NCBI GenBank assembly: GCA_964613725.1
Contig: CAZTJY010000002.1
Span: 1-64,000, forward strand
Direction: 5' to 3'
Source: Parapedobacter sp964613725
GTDB taxonomy: Bacteria > Bacteroidota > Bacteroidia > Sphingobacteriales > Sphingobacteriaceae
DNA length: 64,000 nucleotides
How positions within the stretch are numbered: position 1 is the stretch's first letter; every line of letters begins with the position of its first letter. Below are positions 18,157 through 26,586 of this stretch, in pieces. The translations under genes and the position numbers were made by a program. The notes beneath the pieces were generated by a model. The model was given only the letters and a program-made list of their open reading frames with translations, did not search any database and had not been told where the DNA came from.

Positions 18157-20100
18157 ATGGAAAATGACCTACTTAGAGAAATTCGACAAACGCTCCGCGT
18201 GTGGCTGCACCTGTTGGGAGCGCTCGTGCCGATGGTGAGCTTCGGACAGGACCTCGATTCGCTGGAGCACGTACTGACTACCGGCAACCTGACGGATGCG
18301 GAAAAAATCAGGATTCTGGATGATCTCAATTGGTTCTACCATAGTGTTGACGCGGACCGGTCCATCGCTTTTGGGAAACAAGGATTGGCACTTGCCAAAA
18401 AAGCCAACGACGAAAAAATGGTTGGCACCTTCCTTAAAAATATCGGCATTGCCTATTATATGGACGGCATCCACGATACGGCAATGGTTTATTTTGAGCA
18501 AGCCATACCCATAGCGGAAAAACTGGGCGAGTACCGGATGATGGTTTCGATCTATAATGCTTATGGCAACATGTATAGGGTGCAAAGCCTGTATGAGAAG
18601 TCTATCAAGAGTTACGTAAATGCCGCCAAATTGCTCGAAGCCCACAAAGACTCGAACGGCCTTGCGTTGCTTTATTCAAATATCGGTGCCGTGTACCAAG
18701 TGATGATTAATTACGAACAGGCACTGATTTACTTTAAAAAAGCCGAACAACTAGCCATAGAAACCGACGACGAGATGGGCCTTGCTAGTATTTATATTCC
18801 GTTAAGTGATATCGGCCTTTACCAAGGCAAGCCAAAGGAAGCGTCTATCGATTATGCTGAAAAAGCCATCCGAATCTACCAACGTCATGGCGACAAATTC
18901 GCTGAAAACATCGCTTTGCAGACCTTGGCTAAAGTGTATTACTATCACGATGACGGGATCAAGGCTGAACCCATCGGCAGAAAAGCACTTGAACAAGCAA
19001 AGGAACTGGGTTTTCCAAAACCCCTTGCGGAGGCGCTTATTCTTCTGTCTAACATCCACCTTCGCCAAAAACAATATGCCCGCGCTATTGAAATGGCAAC
19101 GGAGGCGTTAGCGACCGATTCGACAGATATCAACATTACGGGAAATGTCTACGCAAACCTCATCCAAGCCAACGCTTACCTTGGGAAACCCGACCTCGCG
19201 GAAAAATATTTAGAACGCTATCGCGACGCCCTGCATGCCTACACCACCGAGTCGTTCCAAAATTCACTGTCGGCGATGGAGGTAAAATATGAAACCGAAA
19301 AAAAAGAACTACAGATAGCTGCACTGGAAAAACAAGGTCAACTTTATGGCTGGCTGGGCATTGCGGGGGGCATAATTTTACTGATTGCCTTAGCCTTTGC
19401 GTTTATACGTTACCGCCTGGCGGTGAGCCGCCGTAAACTTGCCGAACAAGAGACCCAACGGTTGGAGCGGGAAAAGCAATTGGTGGCGGTACAGGCCACG
19501 CTCGATGGCGAAGCTGCCGAGCGTACGCGCCTTGCCAAAGACCTGCACGACGGACTGGGTGGGATGCTCTCGGCAGTGAAGATGAACTTGCCCCAGGTGA
19601 AAGGCGATGCCGTGCTGGAAACGGTGGATGTGTCGCGTTTCCAAACCGCCCTGGGGATGCTGGACAATTCCATCCAGGAACTCCGCCGCGTGGCACATCA
19701 CATGATGCCCGAATCGCTGCTGCGCTACGGGCTCAAAGTCTCGCTAGCCGATTTTTGTGCCGCTATCCCGACAACCGATTTCCATTATTTCGGCGATGAA
19801 GCGCGGCTACCCGGCAAAATGGAAATCATGGTTTACCGCTGTATCCACGAGCTGGTCAACAATGCGCTGAAACATGCGGAAGCGGATAACATCAACGTGC
19901 AATTGGTTCAAGAACCCGACCGGATATCCTTCACCGTACAGGACGATGGCAAAGGGTTTGACCCGCAAACGGCCGCCGAGGGGATGGGAATGCAGAACAT
20001 CCGACAGCGGGTGGCCGCATTTCAGGGTAAATTGGATGTCTTTTCCTCGGGGGAAGGAACCGAGGTACATGTGGAACTGGAACTGACCAAAAATGGATAA
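18157..20100 (+). CDS. TPR-containing sensor histidine kinase (HisKA_3 type)
   Basis: A 647-residue kinase. Order: N-terminal signal/anchor (about 10-30), periplasmic TPR array (about 45-350, with repeats such as ALLYSNIGAVYQVMINYEQA), coiled region, membrane segment at about 397-418 (GWLGIAGGIILLIALAFAFI), HisKA_3 dimerisation with phosphoacceptor His464 in KDLHDGLGG, and HATPase_c with HELVNNALKHA and DDGKGFDP. This is the LuxR-partner class of kinase common in Bacteroidota; the TPR part probably binds a protein or peptide signal. The stop overlaps the response regulator start by eight bases, so the pair is co-translated. Confidence 0.9.
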   Translation: MENDLLREIRQTLRVWLHLLGALVPMVSFGQDLDSLEHVLTTGNLTDAEKIRILDDLNWFYHSVDADRSIAFGKQGLALAKKANDEKMVGTFLKNIGIAYYMDGIHDTAMVYFEQAIPIAEKLGEYRMMVSIYNAYGNMYRVQSLYEKSIKSYVNAAKLLEAHKDSNGLALLYSNIGAVYQVMINYEQALIYFKKAEQLAIETDDEMGLASIYIPLSDIGLYQGKPKEASIDYAEKAIRIYQRHGDKFAENIALQTLAKVYYYHDDGIKAEPIGRKALEQAKELGFPKPLAEALILLSNIHLRQKQYARAIEMATEALATDSTDINITGNVYANLIQANAYLGKPDLAEKYLERYRDALHAYTTESFQNSLSAMEVKYETEKKELQIAALEKQGQLYGWLGIAGGIILLIALAFAFIRYRLAVSRRKLAEQETQRLEREKQLVAVQATLDGEAAERTRLAKDLHDGLGGMLSAVKMNLPQVKGDAVLETVDVSRFQTALGMLDNSIQELRRVAHHMMPESLLRYGLKVSLADFCAAIPTTDFHYFGDEARLPGKMEIMVYRCIHELVNNALKHAEADNINVQLVQEPDRISFTVQDDGKGFDPQTAAEGMGMQNIRQRVAAFQGKLDVFSSGEGTEVHVELELTKNG

Positions 20101-20713
20101 AATGATTAACGTAGCCATTGTGGACGACCATAAGATTCTGACGGATGGATTGCGAACCCTCATCGAAGACTCGGGCATAGCTAACGTGGTCGGCGTAGCC
20201 CACAATGCGGCGGACTGCCGTAATGCCATCGGCTTTTGGAGACCGGATGTGTTGCTGCTTGATGTGGGCCTGCCCGATGTCAGCGGGGTAGATTTCTGTA
20301 AGGAACTCAAAGCGAACTTTCCTGATCTCCACATACTGGCGCTGACCACGCATAATGAGTACAGTGTGGTCCGGCAGATGTTAGAAAACGGTGCCCGGGG
20401 CTACTTGATCAAGAATGCCATGACAGAAGAAGTGCTGGCGGGAATACAGGCGGTCGCTAACGGGGAGATGTTCCTCTGCCACGAGGTCGATGTGATGATG
20501 AAGCGACCCCGGGAAACGCAGCTGTGGCTAAGCCAGCGTGAGCGCGAAATGTTGAAACTGGTGGCCGAGGGCTTCACCAACGCTGAAATAGCCGACCGCA
20601 TCTTTCTGAGCCACGAAACGATTAAAAGCTACCGCAAAAACCTGCTGCTGAAACTAAACGCCAAAAACACCGCCGCGCTAGTAAGGATAGCCATTGAGCA
20701 GAAGCTGATCTGA
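20093..20713 (+). CDS. NarL/LuxR-family response regulator
   Basis: A 206-residue two-domain regulator. The receiver has acidic pair DDH (residues 11-13), phosphoacceptor Asp57 (LLLDVGLPD) and conserved Lys107 (GYLIKNA). The C-terminal LuxR HTH shows LSQREREMLKLVAEGFTN and IADRIFLSHETIKSYRKNLL. It overlaps the kinase gene by eight bases; a second possible start is ATG 20102. By family, phosphorylation promotes dimerisation and binding to inverted repeats. The palindrome at 18073-18088 is a candidate target. Confidence 0.93.
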   Translation: MDKMINVAIVDDHKILTDGLRTLIEDSGIANVVGVAHNAADCRNAIGFWRPDVLLLDVGLPDVSGVDFCKELKANFPDLHILALTTHNEYSVVRQMLENGARGYLIKNAMTEEVLAGIQAVANGEMFLCHEVDVMMKRPRETQLWLSQREREMLKLVAEGFTNAEIADRIFLSHETIKSYRKNLLLKLNAKNTAALVRIAIEQKLI

Positions 20714-20827
20714 GAGGAATCATGCGGCGTAATCTGAAGCCCATCCCTGTTTTGCAAACGATATTCGGGGTTTGCATACAAGGTCTTGACGCATCTTAAC
20801 GAATTTTGAATAGTTAAAAATGGCAGC

Positions 20828-20965
20828 ATGATGGAAATTAAAAAAGTAGCATTAGGAAACCACGGTTTGGTTGTACCGAATATCGGTTTAGGTTGTATGG
20901 GCATGACAGGCTTTGAAGAGGGGCATGCCATTACAGTGCACCCTCCCGAAACTTTCCGTTTCTAA
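20828..20965 (+). pseudogene. Aldo/keto reductase, N-terminal remnant
   Basis: The ORF begins MMEIKKVALGNHGLVV and PNIGLGCMGMTGFEEG, the N-terminal strand of aldo/keto reductases (usual length about 330 residues), then leaves the family after about 33 codons and stops at 20965. The NADPH-binding and catalytic Tyr/Lys parts are missing. A 5' fragment remains after a deletion. Confidence 0.75.
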
Positions 20966-21329
20966 AAAAGAGATGTGTACATACACATGCGATGATAACT
21001 GGCGGATGATCTTATTTTCCGATTGATACACGAGGGAATCAAGCGAACTGCCCAGTTCCGAGCGAAGCGATTGGATTGCTGCCCTTGAGGAAGTTGAAGG
21101 GATTCCACAAGCCATACCGTAAAAGGCCGTGGCGAGCGATATGTAATAAAGTGCGTTTTCATTTGCTATGCATTAACCCCAAGACCAATGAGTTCCTGGA
21201 GCAAATTTAAAGAACAATGCGGATACCCGCATCCGAAAACGGAATGTCTTCAACGAACCGGCGGAATCGGGCGTACCAGGTACGCAACCGCACGTCGGAC
21301 GGGGTGCCGGGGGCGGGTATGTTATCAAG
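20966..21329. other. Gene-free scar beside the reductase remnant
   Basis: About 360 bases. A minus-strand stretch at about 20990-21115 reads like real protein (STSSRAAIQSLRSELGSSL, then DSLVYQSENKIIRQ) but has no start context or recognised family, and may be a further remnant. A near-palindrome TGTGTA-CA-TACACA lies at 20974-20987. Confidence 0.35.
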
Positions 21330-21776
21330 TCAGCGGCCGAAAAAGTCTGCCGGAAAGAATTGATTGCCGTATTTTTCGCCAATCTCTTTTACAGCGGAGG
21401 GATCGGACGCGTTGATTTCGGCAAACATGTCATCAAGTCCCGCGGGAAAGACCGTGCATATCAGCGTGGCATCACTTTCGGAGGTATTCTTAAACGCATG
21501 TACCGCTCCTCCCGTGGGTATTCTGATGGTGTCTCCGGCTTTTGCTTGCTGCATACCATCTTCTGTATAAAAATCCACTTCACCGACAGCGACATAAAAG
21601 ACTTCTTCGATATCCGGATGAGCGTGCGGGCCTGGACCTCCCCCGGGAGGCACCACCATTTCAATTACGGCATAGGACCCGGCTGTTTCTTTACCCGAAA
21701 TTATCGTTCGGTACAACCCCTTGGCGATATGATAAATCTTCCTGTCGTTTTTACCTACCAATGATATACGTGCCAT
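21330..21776 (-). CDS. Cupin-domain protein
   Basis: A 148-residue single-domain cupin. Motif 1 is PGPHAHPDIEEVFYVAVGEV, with the two His and the Glu that bind metal; motif 2 is GDTIRIPTGGAVHAFKN with the final His. It has no signal peptide and is cytoplasmic. Cupins of this size are dioxygenases, isomerases or small-molecule binders, and the substrate cannot be inferred. It is the only intact gene within a zone of gene remnants. Confidence 0.85.
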   Translation of the reverse strand: MARISLVGKNDRKIYHIAKGLYRTIISGKETAGSYAVIEMVVPPGGGPGPHAHPDIEEVFYVAVGEVDFYTEDGMQQAKAGDTIRIPTGGAVHAFKNTSESDATLICTVFPAGLDDMFAEINASDPSAVKEIGEKYGNQFFPADFFGR

Positions 21777-22003
21777 TTCGTTTTTGTTAATGATGTGCCG
21801 GCTTTCAATAAACTCACCCGACCAGCAGCAATACTATGTTTATAAATTTTCATCATCTTGTTTTCATCATCTTTTAACTCAGGTTTGTTACGCTATCCAG
21901 CGCGTGTCGGAACGATACGTGTTAAGTCATTTATACCCTAATTACGGTACATGTCGACCGTACGAGTGAATGTGGGCGGAATTTACGCTTTATTATTGAA
22001 GTA

Positions 22004-22200
22004 TCATGAATATCTGAGCGAACAATTCTGCGATCGGAAAGCTTTGACGGTGGCGGAATAAGCCGTCATAGTGACGGTAATAGCCTCTGCTTCATAGTCA
22101 AAGTCCGCTTGCTGATTTTCTTTGATTTTGTTGCAAGAAGTTAAAAAGCCTGCAGCGAAATCAAATGAATACTATGTTTGCCAACATGGCCCGAAGAGAA
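22004..22200 (-). pseudogene. Small lipoprotein remnant
   Basis: The minus strand reads PNISLRAMLANIVFI, then after a frameshift FAAGFLTSCNKIKENQQADF and on through about 25 more codons to a stop at 22004. LTSC looks like a lipobox after a broken signal peptide. The family is not recognised. The 5' end contains the 33-base segment that recurs at 16782-16814. Confidence 0.4.
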
Positions 22201-22204
22201 ATGT

Positions 22205-22458
22205 TTGGATCCTGATCTTCAGATTGAAGAAGGAATGATTGTAGTTGAACTGGCGAATACTTCTTTGTTCCTCATGAAAAGGAAACTTTTGAAACGTATA
22301 GCAAAAAAGCAGGTCGTGGGACGCAGTTTCCGGAGAACAATATCGGAACCATTATCAGTTGTGCTTTAACATCGAAAGAAGATGTAGATACAGCGTTGGA
22401 AAATGTGGTAAATTATGACTCCGATTTCCGAGGTGATGTTTTTCGGCAGGAGAAAGGA
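22205..22458 (+). pseudogene. VOC (glyoxalase-like) protein remnant
   Basis: One frame reads DPDLQIEEGMIVVELANTSL. After a frameshift near 22255-22275 the next frame reads EYFFVPHEKETFETYSKKAG and IISCALTSKEDVDTALENVV, in the order expected of a VOC-superfamily protein such as the small lactoylglutathione-lyase-like proteins. Both ends are missing, and the right end runs into the stop region of the LuxR gene. Confidence 0.6.
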
Positions 22459-22464
22459 TTAACC

Positions 22465-23148
22465 CTACCCCCCTATCCGGAATTGCTCTACCATCCGCAG
22501 CAACTCGGAGATCTTATTGACACCCAGCTTGCGGTAGATGTTCTTAACATGCGTACTGACCGTACCCAAAGAAATAAACAGTTTGCCTGCAATTTCCTTT
22601 TTGCTGAGACCGGCGTAAAGCAATTCGACTATCTCCAACTCGCGGGCGGTAAGGGATAGATAGTGCTCATAACGAGATACGGATTCCTCCACTTCCATCG
22701 GCATCATCACTGTCATGGCCACTTTTGGCTTTCCGCGCCCATTACGGATAATCACCTTGGATGTGCCGACGGTCCTTTTCCATTGCCCGGCGGACTCCAA
22801 CAGTTTGTATTTTAAATTGAGGTAGCCCGGATGATCGTTACGGAAAAAAAACATCGATTCGATCAGGGTGTAATAGGTAGAGTGATGCACGGTTTTGAGG
22901 TAATAAAAATGGTCCATACCCTGCAAAATCCGGTTGTCGAAGCCGTAAAACTTCCTCAATTTTTCGTTAATGCAAATCGGCCGGTAATATTCCACATCGT
23001 GGATGGTAATGAGGTAGTCGGACCGGTCTATAATCTGCAGGAATGGTTCTTGGCGCACGCTATCGACCGTAAGCGGTGTTCGAGAGATAAGGGCGCAGTG
23101 AATTTTTTCAAACTCCTTTTGTAGCGGTAGAAATGGCTCCATATCCAT
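22465..23148 (-). CDS. LuxR-family regulator with PAS-like sensor
   Basis: A 227-residue protein if started at ATG 23148 (MDMEPFLPLQKEF); a longer in-frame start at 23232 would overlap the divergent MFS gene. The N-terminal part (about 40-140, ITIHDVEYYRPICINEKLRK) is PAS-like. The C-terminal HTH has LTARELEIVELLYAGLSKKE and GTVSTHVKNIYRKLGV. No receiver Asp is present, so it is probably a one-component sensor. It is divergent from the MFS gene, a common arrangement for an efflux pump and its regulator. Confidence 0.85.
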   Translation of the reverse strand: MDMEPFLPLQKEFEKIHCALISRTPLTVDSVRQEPFLQIIDRSDYLITIHDVEYYRPICINEKLRKFYGFDNRILQGMDHFYYLKTVHHSTYYTLIESMFFFRNDHPGYLNLKYKLLESAGQWKRTVGTSKVIIRNGRGKPKVAMTVMMPMEVEESVSRYEHYLSLTARELEIVELLYAGLSKKEIAGKLFISLGTVSTHVKNIYRKLGVNKISELLRMVEQFRIGG

Positions 23149-23216
23149 TAGGTGTATTGATCGGATGTAAAGGCCACCAAGATAGTAAACAAATCCGAAA
23201 GCCGTATTTATTTGGT

Positions 23217-23224
23217 TAGCTTTG
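23217..23224 (+). promoter_or_regulatory. -7 element of the MFS gene
   Basis: A perfect TAGCTTTG. Transcription should start at about 23231, the first base of the best ATG, so the message may be leaderless. No good -33 TTG is seen. Confidence 0.55.
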
Positions 23225-23230
23225 CAGCCC

Positions 23231-24409
23231 ATGCAGCATACTTCACAGTCGATCTACCGTTTGCCGTTCATCTTGCTTTGCATGAGTTCGCTACTTTTTT
23301 CGGCCAGCTTCAACATGCTGATCCCCGAACTACCCGCCTACCTCAGCAGCCTGGGTGGCGGTGAATATAAAGGGCTTATCATCGCGCTGTTTACGCTCAC
23401 TGCGGGGATATCGAGGCCGTTCAGCGGCAAGCTGACCGACACCGTGGGCCGCGTGCCCGTGATGGCGGTGGGCTCCATCGTGTGTTTTGTGTGCGGATTT
23501 CTTTATCCGGTACTATCCAGTGTATCCGGCTTCCTATTCCTACGTCTCATCCATGGGTTCTCCACGGGCTTCAAGCCCACGGCAACAGCGGCATACGTGG
23601 CCGACATCATCCCGCGTGAGCGGTGGGGCGAAGCGGCGGGCATGCACGGGCTGTGCTTCAGCCTCGGCATGGCCATCGGCCCGGCCGTGGGGAGTGCCAT
23701 CAGCCAGGCGTACTCGATCGATGCCCTTTTTTACTCCTCCTCCGTCTTCGCGCTGCTCTCCATCGTGATTTTGATGAACATGAAAGAGACGCTCCCAGCA
23801 CGGAAGCGGCAACGACTGCGGGCATCGTCATTCCGCATATCACGCACAGACATCATTGACCCCCTGGTAATCCCGGCGGCAGTCGTTACCCTCCTCTCGT
23901 ACGTTGCCTATGGTGCTATCCTTACGTTGATACCGGATTGGACAACGCACCTGGGCATATCCAATCGCGGTGTGTTTTTCGTCGCGTTCACCATATCGTC
24001 GGTGGCCATCCGCTTCTTTTCGGGCAGGCTCTCCGATCAGCACGGCCGCGTGCTCATCATCGAATACGGACTGGCAACGCTTATCCTATCCATGGGAATC
24101 CTGGCATGGGGCGAAAGCCCTTTATGGCTGGTCGTGGGTGCTGCGGTATACGGCATCGGTGGGGGCATCCTCTCGCCTGCCGTAAACGCATGGACCATCG
24201 ACCTAAGTAACCCCCACCAACGTGGAAAGGCCATGGCAACCATGTACATCGCCCTGGAAGCGGGGATTGGATTGGGTGCGCTCATCGCCGGATGGGTATA
24301 CTACGACCGCATTGCCCGCATTCCTTACATCTTCTTCGGCACAATGGTTGTGGCCGCCTGTGCCTGGCTTTACCTTCGGCGGTATAAGCGGCGCATGCCA
24401 ATGGGGTGA
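23231..24409 (+). CDS. MFS transporter, probable drug/metabolite exporter
   Basis: A 392-residue major facilitator with 12 predicted membrane segments. The family motif A is recognisable as GKLTDTVGRVPVM between segments 2 and 3, and a second copy is GRLSDQHGRVLII in the second half. ATG 23231 is preferred over the upstream TTG because of the -7 element at 23217. It is divergent from the LuxR-type regulator and convergent with an AraC/effector-binding regulator. Substrate unknown; single-gene MFS next to regulators is most often efflux. Confidence 0.9.
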   Translation: MQHTSQSIYRLPFILLCMSSLLFSASFNMLIPELPAYLSSLGGGEYKGLIIALFTLTAGISRPFSGKLTDTVGRVPVMAVGSIVCFVCGFLYPVLSSVSGFLFLRLIHGFSTGFKPTATAAYVADIIPRERWGEAAGMHGLCFSLGMAIGPAVGSAISQAYSIDALFYSSSVFALLSIVILMNMKETLPARKRQRLRASSFRISRTDIIDPLVIPAAVVTLLSYVAYGAILTLIPDWTTHLGISNRGVFFVAFTISSVAIRFFSGRLSDQHGRVLIIEYGLATLILSMGILAWGESPLWLVVGAAVYGIGGGILSPAVNAWTIDLSNPHQRGKAMATMYIALEAGIGLGALIAGWVYYDRIARIPYIFFGTMVVAACAWLYLRRYKRRMPMG

Positions 24410-24423
24410 CCCACAGGCGCTAA

Positions 24424-25290
24424 TTAAGCGCGCTTCCTCACACGGACCCATATCTCGCTGTAAGCGTGGCCTTTCTTTTGCTTATCCATTTTTGTAAACG
24501 AAAAGGAAGGCGCCTCAACCAACTCATACCCCGATGAAGGAAGCCATTCGGCATACACACTGGCCATGGTCTGCTGCAATACACCCGGAAACGGCCCGTT
24601 ATTGGGGAATACGGCCCACGAACCTGCTTCAACAGGTAACGTCGTCAATGGCTCGCTTAACGGCTGCTCCGTAGTTAGTACGCCGATCATGTGGGTCAAA
24701 TCGCCCTCTTCTTTTAAGAACTTCGCCTCGGCATCATAAGAAACATTGACGACCTCGAAAGGTGCCAAGTTTTGAAGGGAATGCATTTCTTCCCGCTGTT
24801 CGTCAGTAATGCTTTGGGCAAGCTCGACAATCGCATTGTTGACGCCCTCGAATTGCATGGGCACGCGCTTGCTTACACCGACGAAGTTGAACGCCGGCTT
24901 CTCTTCAATTCTAAATTCCATAGTGATTCCTCCTTTTACAGTGATAATAAATGACAGTTTGGGAAAGGACCTGCTTGTGTTGCTCTTGAGCGCATCCGAA
25001 GGCAGGAATCCGCTCCATTTCTTGAATGCTCTGCTAAAACCATCCATCGACTGGTAGCCATACTTAAAGGCAACATCGGTAACCCGTTCGCCTGCCAGCA
25101 AATCTTTGCAGGCCTCCGAAAGCTTCCGGTTTTTGATGTATTCGCCGAGTGTAAGCCCGGAGAGGTACTGGAATACCTTCCTGAAGTGGAAATCGGGAAC
25201 GCCAGCGTAGTCAGCAATGGATGCTAGCGACAACTCGTCGGTGATGTGATCTTCGATATAATCCATCACCCGATTTAATTCGTTTAACAT
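24424..25290 (-). CDS. AraC-family regulator with GyrI-like effector-binding domain
   Basis: A 288-residue protein from ATG 25290, which has an AGGAG site seven bases upstream; an in-frame start at 25389 is unlikely. The N-terminal AraC HTH (about 1-105) shows LASIADYAGVPDFHFRKVFQ and VAFKYGYQSMDGFSRAFKKW. A Rob/BmrR/GyrI-type effector domain follows (about 120-288, EFRIEEKPAFNFVGVSKRVP to SEIWVRVRK). Such proteins sense small hydrophobic compounds. The gene is convergent with the MFS gene and lies downstream of the short transcription unit at 25386-25456, which could act as its attenuated leader. Confidence 0.9.
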   Translation of the reverse strand: MLNELNRVMDYIEDHITDELSLASIADYAGVPDFHFRKVFQYLSGLTLGEYIKNRKLSEACKDLLAGERVTDVAFKYGYQSMDGFSRAFKKWSGFLPSDALKSNTSRSFPKLSFIITVKGGITMEFRIEEKPAFNFVGVSKRVPMQFEGVNNAIVELAQSITDEQREEMHSLQNLAPFEVVNVSYDAEAKFLKEEGDLTHMIGVLTTEQPLSEPLTTLPVEAGSWAVFPNNGPFPGVLQQTMASVYAEWLPSSGYELVEAPSFSFTKMDKQKKGHAYSEIWVRVRKRA

Positions 25291-25385
25291 ACTTTCTCCT
25301 TTCGACGCAGCAAAATTACCTATGCTTGTTCGATACTGCTCGACATTGATGACACAAAAATATCGGATGGCAATAATTAGAACCG

Positions 25386-25456
25386 ACAAAAACGAAAGGT
25401 CTCCAAACGGGGAGAATGGAGACCTTTACTAACCAATTATAAACCTAAATTATGAT
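25386..25456 (-). ncRNA. Candidate small RNA or attenuated leader with intrinsic terminator
   Basis: A strong promoter at 25461-25490 on the minus strand would start a transcript near 25456. About 30 bases later comes a perfect 10-bp stem (AAAGGTCTCC at 25395-25404 pairing with GGAGACCTTT at 25418-25427, loop 13) followed on the transcript by C-G-U5 (25388-25394). The unit is about 70 bases and has no ORF. It could be a stand-alone RNA or an attenuator before the AraC gene, whose start is about 100 bases further on. Confidence 0.6.
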
Positions 25457-25460
25457 ACCA

Positions 25461-25490
25461 CAAAGGTAGTGTATTTTTTACACTATGCAA
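25461..25490 (-). promoter_or_regulatory. Strong promoter of the short RNA
   Basis: On the minus strand TTG (25488-25490), exactly 19 bp, then TACCTTTG (25461-25468), a full match to the Bacteroidota housekeeping promoter. The spacer contains a TAGTGTA/TACACTA dyad. Confidence 0.75.
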
Positions 25491-25546
25491 AATTATTTGT
25501 AAAAATATTTTTTTTCCCACGCGGCCGGAAGGATGCCTCCATCCAA

Positions 25547-26488
25547 TCAGTTAAAACTTGCCCGAAAGGCCAGCGGACTCTGGTTGGTTTTGTTTCGGAA
25601 AAACTTACTGAACGACTGCGGATGCTCGAAACCCAGTGAATAAGCAATCTCCGACACGGATAAGCTGGTGGTGGAAAGCTGTTCTTTTGCCCTTTCGATC
25701 AGCTTGTTGTGGATATGTTGCTGGGTGTTCTGCCCGGTGAGCGACCGCAGCATATCGCTGAGGTAGCTAGGGGAAAAATTCAAGCGGTCGGCGAGCGATT
25801 GGACCGTGGGGATGCCTTGGCTCAGCGCAGCTTGACCGTCGAAATATTCATCCAATATCGCTTCCAGTTTTGGCAAGACACCGTCGTTGACCGGCTTCCG
25901 CGTGAGGAACTGCCGTTTGTAGAATCTTTGTGCGTAACTCAACAGCAGCTCGATCTGCGAAATGATGACGTCGTGGCTCACGTCATCGATGCGGTTGTTA
26001 AGCTCATCTTCCATGTTGCGGAAAACGGACAGGATAACTTCCTTTTCCTTGTCCGAGAGATGGAGCGCCTCGTTGATGGAATAGGAGAAATAGTGGTAGC
26101 GCTTGATGGTTTTCGCCAAGGGGTAATTCAGCAGGAAATCGGGGTGCATCAACAGTGTGATCTGCTGGTCAATGCATTGGTTTTCCACCGTACGGCCATG
26201 CACCCGGGCGTTGTTGCCCACCACTTGATTCGGCGCAGCGAAGAACATGCCGCCCTCATTGAAATCAAAATAGGTCTGCCCGTACCGCAGGGTGCCCCCC
26301 AGATGAGGCCGAAACGAGATTTTATAAAAGTTTAGTACATGGTGGTGCTGCGGGGGTGTACCGGTAACCGGTCGATCCACACCGTTGACCAAGGCAATCA
26401 ACGGATGCTGGGGAGCCGAAAAACCGGCTGCTTTCATGGCTTCGGATAGCGACTCAAAGAGTAACGGGGCCTGCTCGCTTTTCTTCAT
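25547..26488 (-). CDS. AraC-family transcriptional regulator
   Basis: A 313-residue protein. An N-terminal cupin-like ligand domain (about 45-150, LNFYKISFRPHLGGTLRYGQ) is followed by a two-helix-motif AraC domain at about 215-313 (VQSLADRLNFSPSYLSDMLR and VSEIAYSLGFEHPQSFSKFF). This type in Bacteroidota often controls adjacent oxidoreductases. The SDR gene starts upstream on the same strand and ends 98 bp before this ATG, so it may be the target. The promoter at 26497-26530 carries a direct repeat suited to AraC autoregulation. Confidence 0.9.
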   Translation of the reverse strand: MKKSEQAPLLFESLSEAMKAAGFSAPQHPLIALVNGVDRPVTGTPPQHHHVLNFYKISFRPHLGGTLRYGQTYFDFNEGGMFFAAPNQVVGNNARVHGRTVENQCIDQQITLLMHPDFLLNYPLAKTIKRYHYFSYSINEALHLSDKEKEVILSVFRNMEDELNNRIDDVSHDVIISQIELLLSYAQRFYKRQFLTRKPVNDGVLPKLEAILDEYFDGQAALSQGIPTVQSLADRLNFSPSYLSDMLRSLTGQNTQQHIHNKLIERAKEQLSTTSLSVSEIAYSLGFEHPQSFSKFFRNKTNQSPLAFRASFN

Positions 26489-26496
26489 GTTACAAC

Positions 26497-26530
26497 GTTA
26501 GGGTATTCAAAGTTAGGGTATACAAATGTA
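26497..26530 (-). promoter_or_regulatory. AraC gene promoter region with 10-bp direct repeat
   Basis: Plus-strand GTTAGGGTAT occurs at 26497-26506 and 26512-26521, 15 bp apart. On the minus strand TAACTTTG (26508-26515) and TACATTTG (26523-26530) both fit TAnnTTTG. The repeat overlaps the nearer -7 element and predicted start, as expected of an autoregulatory AraC site. Confidence 0.5.
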
Positions 26531-26586
26531 AAATACCAGCCGGTAGTCGTTCTCGGATGCCGGCTGGCTGCTAATAGGCGTCAAAA

